The translations under genes and the position numbers were made by a program. From NCBI RefSeq assembly GCF_003719305.1, contig NZ_RARC01000003.1, forward strand, positions 1-64,000: 64,000 bases of DNA. Direction: 5' to 3'. Under the pieces are notes generated by a model. It searched no databases. It had not been told where the DNA came from and saw only the letters and a program-made list of their open reading frames with translations. Within the stretch, counting starts at the first letter, position 1, and every line of letters begins with the position of its first letter. Positions 25,543 to 33,511 of the stretch are shown here, one piece after another. Origin of the DNA: Mycolicibacterium stellerae. GTDB lineage: Bacteria; Actinomycetota; Actinomycetes; Mycobacteriales; Mycobacteriaceae.

Positions 25543-26910
25543 TCAGCCGTGGGCGATCCGCAACAGCTCGGCCACACTGGTCAACTTGACCCGCGGCCTG
25601 CCGCCCGTGCCGCCTGCGCCACGCTCGTGGTCGTCGATGAGTTTCCAGTGGTCGTCGGTGACCACCTTGGGCTGCCGCTGCACAAACCATTCCGCCAGTA
25701 CCTCGGAATGGTTCTCGGCGAAGTCGGCCAGGTCCGCGCCAGACAAGTCGCCGACCAGCGTGTCGACGGTCTCCTGTGAGTCGCTCTTGTTGCTGCCGAT
25801 CACGCCCGTCGGCCCGCGCTTGATCCAGCCGACCACGTATTCATTGCGGCTGCCCTCGACTCGGCCGCTTGCGTGCGGGATGGTGCCCTTACTGTCGTCG
25901 AACGGCAACCCCGGCGTTGCCACCCCGCGGTAGCCGACGGCGCGGACCACCAGCTGGGCAGGCACCTCTTCGCGCTCGCCGGTGTCCTTGGCCGAGACCC
26001 GGCCCGTGTCGTCGGCGACAAGTTCGTTGCGGCCCAACACGATCGACTCGACCTTGCCGTCGCCCTTGATCTCGATCGGCGATGTCCGGAACCGGAACAC
26101 GATCCGGCGCTTGGCCCCCTTCGGCGCCACGTCGGCGTAGCCGCGCAACACCTTGATGTTGTTGCGGACGGTCTTGCCCGCGGCCTCAAGGTCTTCGTCG
26201 GTGATGTCTTCGAAATCAGCTGGGTCGACGATCACGTCGACGTCGCCAAGTCCCTCGAGATGGCCGAGCTCACGAAGCTCCAGTGTGGTGAACGGCGCCT
26301 GCAGCGGCCCGCGCCTGCCGATGACGAGCACCTCCTCGACACCACGGTCATGCAGCACCTTCAACGCGTGATCGGCGATGTCGGTGGTGGCCAGTATGTC
26401 CGGGTCGGTGACGAGGATGCGGGCCACATCGAGCGCGACGTTGCCGTTGCCGACCACCACGGCCCGGCCGGTGGACAGGTCGGGTGCCATCTCCTCGAAA
26501 TGCGGGTGGGCGTTGTACCAGCCGACGAAGTCGACCGCGGCCACGCTGCCAGGCAGATCCTCGCCGGGGATGTTCAACGGACGGTCGGACTGCGCGCCGA
26601 CGGCATAGATCACCGCGTCGTAGCGCTCGGCAAGCTCGCCAGCATGCACGTGCTCGCCGACGACGATGTTTCCGAAGAACCGGAACCGCGGGTCCAATGC
26701 CGTCTTCTCGAACTGGGCGCTGATCGACTTGATCTTCGGGTGGTCGGGCGCCACCCCGGAGCGCACCAGGCCCCACGGCGTCGGCAGCATCTCGAGCATG
26801 TCGACCCGCACATCGGCGTCGTCGCCGGAGTCCGCGAATTTGAGCAATGACGCGGCGGCGAAGTATCCCGACGGGCCGGAGCCGACGATAGCTACGTGGT
26901 ACGGGCGCAT
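25543..26910 (-). CDS. fprA: NADPH-ferredoxin (adrenodoxin-type) reductase FprA
   Basis: A 455-residue flavoprotein of the adrenodoxin reductase family that passes electrons from NADPH to ferredoxins. FAD-binding motif: HVAIVGSGPSGYFAAASLL at the N-terminus; VDMLEMLPTPWGLVRSGVAPDHPKIK follows; NADPH-binding motif: VVVGNGNVALDVARIL. The C-terminal YVVGWIKRGPTGVIGSNKSD is also characteristic. Length agrees with the 456-residue M. tuberculosis FprA. The start is the ATG at 26908-26910 with GAGGG upstream. It is divergent from prfB, as in M. tuberculosis, and may supply cytochrome P450s through a ferredoxin. Confidence 0.95.
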   Translation of the reverse strand: MRPYHVAIVGSGPSGYFAAASLLKFADSGDDADVRVDMLEMLPTPWGLVRSGVAPDHPKIKSISAQFEKTALDPRFRFFGNIVVGEHVHAGELAERYDAVIYAVGAQSDRPLNIPGEDLPGSVAAVDFVGWYNAHPHFEEMAPDLSTGRAVVVGNGNVALDVARILVTDPDILATTDIADHALKVLHDRGVEEVLVIGRRGPLQAPFTTLELRELGHLEGLGDVDVIVDPADFEDITDEDLEAAGKTVRNNIKVLRGYADVAPKGAKRRIVFRFRTSPIEIKGDGKVESIVLGRNELVADDTGRVSAKDTGEREEVPAQLVVRAVGYRGVATPGLPFDDSKGTIPHASGRVEGSRNEYVVGWIKRGPTGVIGSNKSDSQETVDTLVGDLSGADLADFAENHSEVLAEWFVQRQPKVVTDDHWKLIDDHERGAGGTGGRPRVKLTSVAELLRIAHG

Positions 26911-27074
26911 TCGGTGACCCTCACTGTCGCTGCTCGGCGACCCGCAAGGGGCTGTCGCGCGGTCGCCGAGGCTGATTTTCCCACTTGATGCTAGAGGGCG
27001 CACCAAGCCAGAGGGTGCACCGGCGCCGCTGCCGCTGGTCAGGGAGAACTGGCTGGCCGGTAACCTGAACTCCC

Positions 27075-28190
27075 GTGGATCCCGACCGTCAAGCCGATAT
27101 CGCCGCCCTCGACTCCACCCTCACGACGGTGGAGCGGGTTCTCGATGTCGACGGGCTCCGCAGCCGCATAGAGAAGCTGGAACACGAGGCGTCCGACCCC
27201 AACCTGTGGGACGACCAAACGCGCGCCCAGAAAGTCACCAGCGAGCTCTCCCACACGCAGGGTGAGCTGCGGCGCGTCGAAGAGTTGCGCCAGCGCCTCG
27301 ACGACCTGCCGGTGCTCTACGAGATGGCCGACGAGGAGGGTGGCTCGAGCGGCGACGACGCGCTGGCCGAGGCCGACGCCGAGTACAAGGCGCTGCACGA
27401 GGACATCGCGGCCATGGAGGTGCGCACACTTCTCGCAGGCGAGTACGACGAGCGCGAGGCGCTCGTCAACATCCGCTCCGGTGCGGGCGGGGTGGACGCG
27501 GCGGACTGGGCCGAGATGCTGATGCGGATGTACATCCGCTGGGCGGAGCAACACTCCTACCCAGTCGAGGTGTTCGACACCTCCTACGCCGAGGAGGCGG
27601 GCATCAAGAGCGCGACGTTCGCCGTGCACGCCCCGTTTGCCTACGGCACGTTGTCGGTGGAGCAGGGCACACACCGCCTGGTGCGCATCAGCCCCTTCGA
27701 CAACCAGAGCCGACGCCAGACGTCGTTTGCCGAAGTCGAGGTGCTGCCCGTGGTGGACACCACCGACCACATCGAGATCCCCGACGCCGACGTGCGAGTC
27801 GACGTCTACCGGTCCAGTGGTCCCGGCGGGCAGTCGGTGAACACCACCGACTCGGCGGTTCGACTCACGCACATCCCGACCGGTATCGTGGTCACCTGTC
27901 AGAACGAAAAGTCGCAATTGCAGAACAAGGTCTCGGCAATGCGAGTTCTTCAGGCAAAGCTGTTGGAACGCAAGCGTTTAGAAGAACGTGCTGAGCTGGA
28001 TGCGTTGAAGGGTGACGGCGGCAGCTCGTGGGGCAACCAGATGCGCTCCTACGTTCTGCATCCGTACCAGATGGTCAAGGACCTGCGCACCGAATACGAA
28101 GTCGGAAATCCGGCTGCGGTACTGGACGGAGACATCGACGGATTCCTAGAGGCCGGAATCCGTTGGCGCAACACACACGATGAGAAATAG
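27075..28190 (+). CDS. prfB: Peptide chain release factor 2
   Basis: A 371-residue class I release factor that terminates translation at UGA and UAA. The tripeptide anticodon SPF is in [13 protein letters not shown], and the catalytic GGQ in [19 protein letters not shown]. The frame is uninterrupted; the in-frame UGA and +1 frameshift used for autoregulation in many bacteria are absent, as usual in mycobacteria. The GTG start lies eight bases after TAACCT (27061-27066), so the mRNA may be leaderless. It heads the prfB-mscS-ftsEX-smpB run conserved in mycobacteria. Confidence 0.97.
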   Translation: MDPDRQADIAALDSTLTTVERVLDVDGLRSRIEKLEHEASDPNLWDDQTRAQKVTSELSHTQGELRRVEELRQRLDDLPVLYEMADEEGGSSGDDALAEADAEYKALHEDIAAMEVRTLLAGEYDEREALVNIRSGAGGVDAADWAEMLMRMYIRWAEQHSYPVEVFDTSYAEEAGIKSATFAVHAPFAYGTLSVEQGTHRLVRISPFDNQSRRQTSFAEVEVLPVVDTTDHIEIPDADVRVDVYRSSGPGGQSVNTTDSAVRLTHIPTGIVVTCQNEKSQLQNKVSAMRVLQAKLLERKRLEERAELDALKGDGGSSWGNQMRSYVLHPYQMVKDLRTEYEVGNPAAVLDGDIDGFLEAGIRWRNTHDEK

Positions 28191-29160
28191 CACCGTACTT
28201 GCACTGAATTTGGCCGATAGCTGGAGCGGTTTCTGGCGCGGCGATATCGGCGTCTGGGTTCTCGAGCGGGGCGTTCGGATCGCCCTGCTGCTGATCGGCG
28301 GCCTGCTGGCGGCGCGTTTCATCAACTGGTTCGCCAACAGGGTCGTGCGGCGCATCGATGCCGAGTACAGGGAAAGCGACCAGTTGGTGCGTTCCGAGAG
28401 CACCAAGCACCGCCAGGCCGTCGCGTCGGTGATCTCGTGGGTGTCGGTGGCGATACTTTTCGTGATCGTCGCGGTCGAGATCACCGACATCGTCGCGATA
28501 CCTGTGGGCTCGCTAGTGGCTCCGGCCGCGGTGTTGGGCGCCGCGCTCGGCTTCGGCGCGCAGCGCATCGTGCAGGACCTGCTGGCCGGCTTCTTCATCA
28601 TCACCGAGAAGCAGTACGGCTTCGGCGATCTGGTGTCACTGACGGTCGCGGGTATCGCCGCCCCCGCGGAGGGCACCGTCGAGGACGTCACGCTGCGGGT
28701 CACCAAGCTCCGATCCGCCGAAGGTGAGATGTTCACCATCCCCAACGGGCAGATCGTCAAGACGCTGAACCTGTCCAAGGACTGGGCACGCGCGGTGGTC
28801 GACATTCCCGTGCCGACGTCGGCGGACCTCAACGCCGTCAACGACGTCCTCCACGATGTCGCGGAAAGGGCGGTCGACGATCCCGCTCTGAAGGATCTGC
28901 TGCTCGACGCCCCGCAGATGATGGGTGTGGAGAGTATCGAGCTCGACACCGTGAACCTGCGGATGGTGGCGCGCACGCTGCCGGGCAAGCAGTACGAGGT
29001 GGGCCGCCGGATCCGGGTGCTCGTGGTCCGGGCCCTGCGCCGCGCAGGCATCGTGTCCGCCGCCGATGGGCAGTCGCCGAGCATCGCCGCGATACCGCAT
29101 CCGGCCAGGGCCGCCGGGGCCGAAGAGGGGATTGAGCAACCACCGGAGGACAAGCAATGA
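28180..29160 (+). CDS. MscS-type mechanosensitive channel
   Basis: A 326-residue membrane protein. Two to three N-terminal helices ([24 protein letters not shown] and [19 protein letters not shown]) precede the pore helix [33 protein letters not shown], the classic MscS TM3 pattern. The cytoplasmic beta domain ([26 protein letters not shown]) follows. It probably opens on membrane tension to release solutes during osmotic downshock. The gene overlaps prfB by 11 bases and is overlapped by the next gene (ATGA), consistent with one transcript. Confidence 0.93.
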   Translation: MRNSTVLALNLADSWSGFWRGDIGVWVLERGVRIALLLIGGLLAARFINWFANRVVRRIDAEYRESDQLVRSESTKHRQAVASVISWVSVAILFVIVAVEITDIVAIPVGSLVAPAAVLGAALGFGAQRIVQDLLAGFFIITEKQYGFGDLVSLTVAGIAAPAEGTVEDVTLRVTKLRSAEGEMFTIPNGQIVKTLNLSKDWARAVVDIPVPTSADLNAVNDVLHDVAERAVDDPALKDLLLDAPQMMGVESIELDTVNLRMVARTLPGKQYEVGRRIRVLVVRALRRAGIVSAADGQSPSIAAIPHPARAAGAEEGIEQPPEDKQ

Positions 29161-29621
29161 CCTCCTGGTTCAAGACGAAGCTCGGCGGCCGGATACGGGT
29201 GTCGACCGCGGTGATGATCGTCGCGTTCATCGCGCTGTTCTGGGTGCAGCAGACGTTTGAGCCCGAGCCGACTCCTGAAGCGCCTGCGCCCGCGGTCGTG
29301 CCGCCCGGCTTCGTGCCCGACCCGAACTACACGTGGGTGCCACGCACGCAGGTTCGGCGGCCGAAGGAACCGGTCTACACGACCACGACCACGACGCCCA
29401 CGACGACGACGCCGACGACGACCGAGACGACGACACCGGCACCCGGCGACACAGACACCAGCTCCACGACGCCGACCCCGACGACGACGGTGGTTGATCC
29501 GGACGGTCCCGGTGGACCGCTTGGGCCGCAGACGCTGACACAGACACCGACCGTGACGACGCCGACGACGACGGCGCCTGCACCCGGCGTGGTGCCCGCC
29601 ACGCCCGAGGCGCCGAGATAG
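29157..29621 (+). CDS. Pro/Thr-rich single-pass membrane protein (Rv3103c-like)
   Basis: A 154-residue protein with a signal-anchor helix (VSTAVMIVAFIALFWVQ) followed by an extended Pro/Thr/Glu-rich tail of low complexity (TTTTTTPTTTTPTTTETT and similar). The tail is presumably outside the membrane and may span or probe the cell wall; O-mannosylation of such Thr/Pro tracts is known in mycobacteria. A protein of this type sits at the same place in M. tuberculosis between the MscS-like gene and ftsE. Function is unknown. Confidence 0.85.
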   Translation: MTSWFKTKLGGRIRVSTAVMIVAFIALFWVQQTFEPEPTPEAPAPAVVPPGFVPDPNYTWVPRTQVRRPKEPVYTTTTTTPTTTTPTTTETTTPAPGDTDTSSTTPTPTTTVVDPDGPGGPLGPQTLTQTPTVTTPTTTAPAPGVVPATPEAPR

Positions 29622-29649
29622 CTCGACGGAACCTACCTTGTCTCACCGC

Positions 29650-29655
29650 TACACT
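29650..29655 (+). promoter_or_regulatory. -10 box of ftsE promoter
   Basis: TACACT lies 8 bases before GTG 29664 and 11 before ATG 29667, so transcription should begin at or just before the ftsE start codon. Confidence 0.5.
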
Positions 29656-29663
29656 GGCGTGCC

Positions 29664-30356
29664 GTGATGATCACGCTCGACAACGTCAGCAAGCTGTACA
29701 AGTCCTCTGCGCGTCCTGCGCTGGACAATGTCTCGTTATCGATCGACAAGGGTGAGTTCGTATTTCTCATCGGTCCGTCGGGTTCTGGCAAGTCGACGTT
29801 CATGCGATTGCTGCTCGCAGAGGATTCGCCGACCCACGGTGACGTGCGGGTGTCGAAGTTTCACGTCAACAAACTGCCGGGCCGTCACGTGCCCAGCCTG
29901 CGGCAGGTCATCGGCTGCGTTTTCCAGGACTTCCGGCTGCTCCAGCAGAAGTCGGTTTTCGAGAACGTGGCATTCGCCCTAGAGGTGATCGGCAAGCGGC
30001 GCGATGTGATCAACCGCGTGGTGCCCGATGTGTTGGAGATGGTCGGCCTTTCGGGCAAGGCGAACCGGCTACCTGGCGAGCTTTCCGGCGGGGAGCAGCA
30101 GCGCGTCGCGATCGCCCGCGCGTTCGTCAACCGCCCGCTGGTGCTTCTGGCCGACGAACCGACGGGAAACCTGGATCCCGAAACCAGTAAAGACATCATG
30201 GATCTGCTCGAGCGCATCAACCGCACCGGGACGACGGTGTTGATGGCCACCCACGACCACCACATCGTCGACTCGATGCGCCAGCGCGTCGTCGAGCTCA
30301 GCCTGGGCAGGCTCGTCCGCGACGAGCAGCGCGGCATCTACGGAATGGATCGCTAG
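29664..30356 (+). CDS. ftsE: Cell division ATP-binding protein FtsE
   Basis: A 230-residue ABC ATPase (229 if the second codon, ATG 29667, is used, which matches the M. tuberculosis protein). Walker A is [10 protein letters not shown], the signature [14 protein letters not shown], Walker [13 protein letters not shown] and the switch His in MATHDHH. FtsE works with FtsX at the division septum; in mycobacteria the pair activates the peptidoglycan hydrolase RipC. Its stop overlaps the ftsX GTG by one base (TAGTG). Confidence 0.97.
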   Translation: MMITLDNVSKLYKSSARPALDNVSLSIDKGEFVFLIGPSGSGKSTFMRLLLAEDSPTHGDVRVSKFHVNKLPGRHVPSLRQVIGCVFQDFRLLQQKSVFENVAFALEVIGKRRDVINRVVPDVLEMVGLSGKANRLPGELSGGEQQRVAIARAFVNRPLVLLADEPTGNLDPETSKDIMDLLERINRTGTTVLMATHDHHIVDSMRQRVVELSLGRLVRDEQRGIYGMDR

Positions 30357-31249
30357 TGCGCTTCGGCTTCCTGCTCAACGAGGTCTGGACCGGTCTTCGT
30401 CGCAACGTCACCATGACGATCGCGATGATCCTGACCACCGCGATCTCCATCGGCCTGTTCGGCGGCGGTCTGTTGGTGGTGCGGCTCGCCGACAACTCCC
30501 GCGCCATCTACCTGGACCGGGTTGAGAGCCAGGTGTTCTTGACCAACGACGTCTCGGCCAACGACCCGACCTGCGACGCCGATCCGTGCAAGGGGCTGCG
30601 GCAGAAGATCGAGGATCGCGACGATGTTCGCTCCGTACGGTTTCTCAACCGCGACGACGCCTACAACGACGCGATCAAGAAGTTCCCGCAGTACAAGGAT
30701 GTCGCGGGCAAGGATGCGTTCCCGGCATCGTTCGTCGTCAAGCTGGACAATCCCGAACAGCACAAGGACTTCGACGATTCGCTGGCGGGCCAGCCGGGCG
30801 TGCTGAACGTGCTGAACCAGAAGGATCTGATCGACCGACTGTTCGCGGTGCTCGACGGGCTGTCGAACGCGGCCTTCGCGGTGGCGCTGGTGCAAGCGGT
30901 CGGTGCGGTCCTGTTGATAGCCAACATGGTTCAAGTCGCGGCCTACACCCGCAGGACCGAGGTGGGCATCATGCGGTTGGTGGGCGCAAGCCGCTGGTAC
31001 ACGCAGCTGCCATTTTTGGTGGAAGCCTGTCTGGCCGCCTTCGTCGGGGTGGTCATCTCGATCATCGGCCTGATCATCGTGCGAGCGCTGTTCCTGGAGA
31101 ATGCCCTCAATCAGTTCTATGAAGCCAATCTCATTGCGAGGGTGGACTATGCCGACATCCTCTATATTGCGCCGATCCTGATATTCGTCGGTGTCGTGAT
31201 GGCGGGCGCGACGGCCTACGCGACCTTGCGCCTCTACGTCCGAAGATAA
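30356..31249 (+). CDS. ftsX: Cell division protein FtsX
   Basis: A 297-residue membrane partner of FtsE. TM1 is in [20 protein letters not shown]; a large extracellular loop (about 50-165) includes a close Cys pair, [12 protein letters not shown], and three further helices follow ([53 protein letters not shown]). The conserved [14 protein letters not shown] element between TM2 and TM3 contacts the ATPase. The extracellular loop is the part that recruits a septal hydrolase in M. tuberculosis. Confidence 0.97.
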   Translation: MRFGFLLNEVWTGLRRNVTMTIAMILTTAISIGLFGGGLLVVRLADNSRAIYLDRVESQVFLTNDVSANDPTCDADPCKGLRQKIEDRDDVRSVRFLNRDDAYNDAIKKFPQYKDVAGKDAFPASFVVKLDNPEQHKDFDDSLAGQPGVLNVLNQKDLIDRLFAVLDGLSNAAFAVALVQAVGAVLLIANMVQVAAYTRRTEVGIMRLVGASRWYTQLPFLVEACLAAFVGVVISIIGLIIVRALFLENALNQFYEANLIARVDYADILYIAPILIFVGVVMAGATAYATLRLYVRR

Positions 31250-31251
31250 CC

Positions 31252-31746
31252 GTGGCCAAGAAAGCCGACCCGACGAGGTCCAGCAATAACCGGGTGGTCG
31301 CGACCAACCGCAAGGCGCGGCACAACTATTCGATCCTCGAGACATTCGAGGCCGGTGTTGCGCTGATGGGTACCGAGGTCAAGAGCCTGCGGGACGGCCA
31401 GGCTTCGTTGGCTGATGCGTTCGCCACCGTCGACGACGGCGAGATCTGGTTGCGTAACCTGCACATCCCGGAATATCACCACGGCAGCTGGACCAATCAC
31501 ACACCGCGCCGCAACCGAAAATTGTTGTTGCACCGCAAGCAGATTGACGCGTTGGTCGGCAAGATCCGAGACGGCAACCTGACGCTGGTGCCGCTGTCTC
31601 TGTACTTCTCCGAGGGCAAGGTAAAGGTCGAGCTCGCGCTGGCCCGCGGCAAGCAGGCCCATGACAAGCGCCAGGACATGGCACGCCGCGATGCGCAACG
31701 CGAAGTGACCCGTGAACTGGGTAGGCGCGCCAAGGGCATGACCTGA
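31252..31746 (+). CDS. smpB: SsrA-binding protein SmpB
   Basis: A 164-residue OB-fold protein that binds tmRNA and delivers it to stalled ribosomes. Typical parts are NRKARHNYSILETFEAGVALMGTEVKSLR, NLHIPEYHHGSWTNH and the basic C-terminal tail DKRQDMARRDAQREV. Its partner ssrA lies 5 kb downstream on the same strand. The GTG start is two bases after the ftsX stop. The stop TGA overlaps the probable CTG start of the next gene. Confidence 0.97.
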   Translation: MAKKADPTRSSNNRVVATNRKARHNYSILETFEAGVALMGTEVKSLRDGQASLADAFATVDDGEIWLRNLHIPEYHHGSWTNHTPRRNRKLLLHRKQIDALVGKIRDGNLTLVPLSLYFSEGKVKVELALARGKQAHDKRQDMARRDAQREVTRELGRRAKGMT

Positions 31747-32603
31747 TCGGGATCGCCTTCGCGCTGGCGTCGGCGTTCGGATACGGAATCAGCGATTTCG
31801 TCGGCGGGATCGCGTCGCGGCGCGTCGCGGCACTTCGCGTGGTGCTGGTGTCCTACCCGATCGCGCTGATGCTGCTTTTGCTGCTCGCGCTGATCGTCGG
31901 TGGGGACATATCGCAGCAGGCGATTCTGTGGGGTGGGCTCTGTGGCGTATCGCAGGCATTCGGGATCTGGTGGTTCTACGCCGCGTTGGGGACCGGCCCG
32001 ATCGCGGTGGTCTCACCGCTGACGGCGATCCTGGTCGCCGGTATCCCGGTCGGCGTGGGTCTGGCACTGGGAGAGCGGCCGGGGGCGGTCGCCGGCGTCG
32101 GCGTCGTGCTGGCGCTGATCGCTGTCGTTCTGGTGAGCCGGGAGGCGACCGACGGGGATGTCACCCCGCACCGGTTCACGAAGAAGGTCGCGTGGTTGAC
32201 GGTGGGCTCCGGGATGGCTTTCGGGCTGAACTTCGTGATGATCGCGCAAGCACCGCCCGAAGCCGAGCTGTGGCCGTTGGTGTTCGCGCGGCTGGCGGCC
32301 AGCCTGCTGGTCCTCGTCATCGCCGCGGTGACGGGGAACGTGCGGATACCGACGGGAACACCGCTGCGGCTGGCCTTGCTCGCCGCGGCACTCGACGCCG
32401 GGGCCAACATCGCCATGCTGTTGGCACTGCACGCGTCTCTGCTGTCGCTTGCTGGCGTGCTGATGTCGCTTTATCCGGCGGCGACGGTGCTGCTCGCGAT
32501 CGTGGTGCTGCGAGAACGGGTCGCTCGGTGGCAGGCCGTCGGCATGGTGCTGGCGCTGGCGGCCGTCGCGATGATCGCCGCGGGCCAGCCCCTGGGCGCG
32601 TGA
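31743..32603 (+). CDS. EamA/DMT family transporter
   Basis: A 286-residue transporter with about ten helices and the two EamA halves of the drug/metabolite transporter superfamily. The first helix, IGIAFALASAFGYGISDFVGG, lies upstream of the first ATG or GTG in the frame. After the last upstream stop (31722) the only plausible initiator giving a full first helix is CTG at 31743-31745, which overlaps the smpB TGA as CTGA. A start at ATG-equivalent 31839 (254 residues) would lose the first helix. The substrate is unknown. Confidence 0.8.
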   Translation: MIGIAFALASAFGYGISDFVGGIASRRVAALRVVLVSYPIALMLLLLLALIVGGDISQQAILWGGLCGVSQAFGIWWFYAALGTGPIAVVSPLTAILVAGIPVGVGLALGERPGAVAGVGVVLALIAVVLVSREATDGDVTPHRFTKKVAWLTVGSGMAFGLNFVMIAQAPPEAELWPLVFARLAASLLVLVIAAVTGNVRIPTGTPLRLALLAAALDAGANIAMLLALHASLLSLAGVLMSLYPAATVLLAIVVLRERVARWQAVGMVLALAAVAMIAAGQPLGA

Positions 32604-32610
32604 CTGGGCC

Positions 32611-33351
32611 TCACATGCCGCCGAAGCCGTTGACGACAAGGAAGATGGCCACGACGGCGATGATGACGGCGATGAGGTGCCTGCGCCGAGGCAGCACCCA
32701 GTCGTGCACGCGCAGGATTACGGCTTGGGTCTTGTCCGGCGCGACCAGCTGACTAAGGAGCGGGATCTCTGCGGACGCCAGCGCCACCACGTGGTAGGCG
32801 ACCAATGCGACGACCTGCGTGCCCGCGGAGGCACCTGAGGCGAGTATGGCCGCCAGCGCGGCGATGAACTGAAGTGGTGTCGCGAGCCAGGCGCCTGCGA
32901 CGAACGCCACCCAAAGAGATCCGCCCTGCATCGCATCGCCCGCGCGCGTCGAGAGCCGCGACAATGCGCTCGGTGTCGAGGGCTCCATTGCCGGGGCTTG
33001 CGCTTCGACGTCGGGAATCGTCACCCTTGCGCGCCGCCGCGTCGGGAATCGCATGGCGATCATCGCGGCCAACAGGAGGGCAAGCACGCCGATGGTGATC
33101 TGAATAACGCCGACAGTGGAGGTCGCGGTCGTCGACTCCAGGTCGTTCATGAAGTCCAGCGCGAGGTCGCGCAGGAGAAAAAGCACGCCAAGTCCGACGC
33201 CGAATCCCATGGCCACGCCGCCGATCCAGAACGCGAGCAGTTGGAGCACGGGCCGTGGACGCGAGATGACGAGGACGGTGATCCCGATTCGCAGCGGGTC
33301 GGCCATCGCCGCCAAGGCCATCACCAACACCGCGCCCCACACCACGGGCAC
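32611..33351 (-). CDS. GAP (Sap) family membrane protein
   Basis: A 246-residue protein with about six transmembrane helices, beginning VVWGAVLVMALAAMADPLRIGITVLVISR. It matches the GAP/Sap family known from mycobacteria, whose members help move glycopeptidolipids or sulfolipids across the membrane. A cytoplasmic loop (MRFPTRRRARVTIPDVE) splits two triplets of helices. It is convergent with the EamA gene. No lipid biosynthesis genes are adjacent, so its cargo cannot be inferred. Confidence 0.85.
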   Translation of the reverse strand: MPVVWGAVLVMALAAMADPLRIGITVLVISRPRPVLQLLAFWIGGVAMGFGVGLGVLFLLRDLALDFMNDLESTTATSTVGVIQITIGVLALLLAAMIAMRFPTRRRARVTIPDVEAQAPAMEPSTPSALSRLSTRAGDAMQGGSLWVAFVAGAWLATPLQFIAALAAILASGASAGTQVVALVAYHVVALASAEIPLLSQLVAPDKTQAVILRVHDWVLPRRRHLIAVIIAVVAIFLVVNGFGGM

Positions 33352-33511
33352 GCTACCCGGCCGCGGTTGGTGGTGCCCGGTGGCGCCTACCAGGCATCAT
33401 TCGAGTTTGCTCCGTGGTCGCCCGATTTGGCGACAGGTGGACCGGCACCCCCTCCTGATAGGGCATCATGGCAGATAACAGTTGCGGGACAGCGTCGGAG
33501 AAAGAGGTCGG

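Noticed and set aside
27075..27200. Programmed +1 frameshift in prfB
   Set aside because: The frame is continuous from GTG 27075; there is no in-frame TGA near codon 25, as expected for mycobacteria.
29380..29600. DNA repeat array or CRISPR-like pattern in ACGACGACG tracts
   Set aside because: The pattern is the coding sequence of a Thr/Pro-rich tail; units are irregular and there are no spacers.
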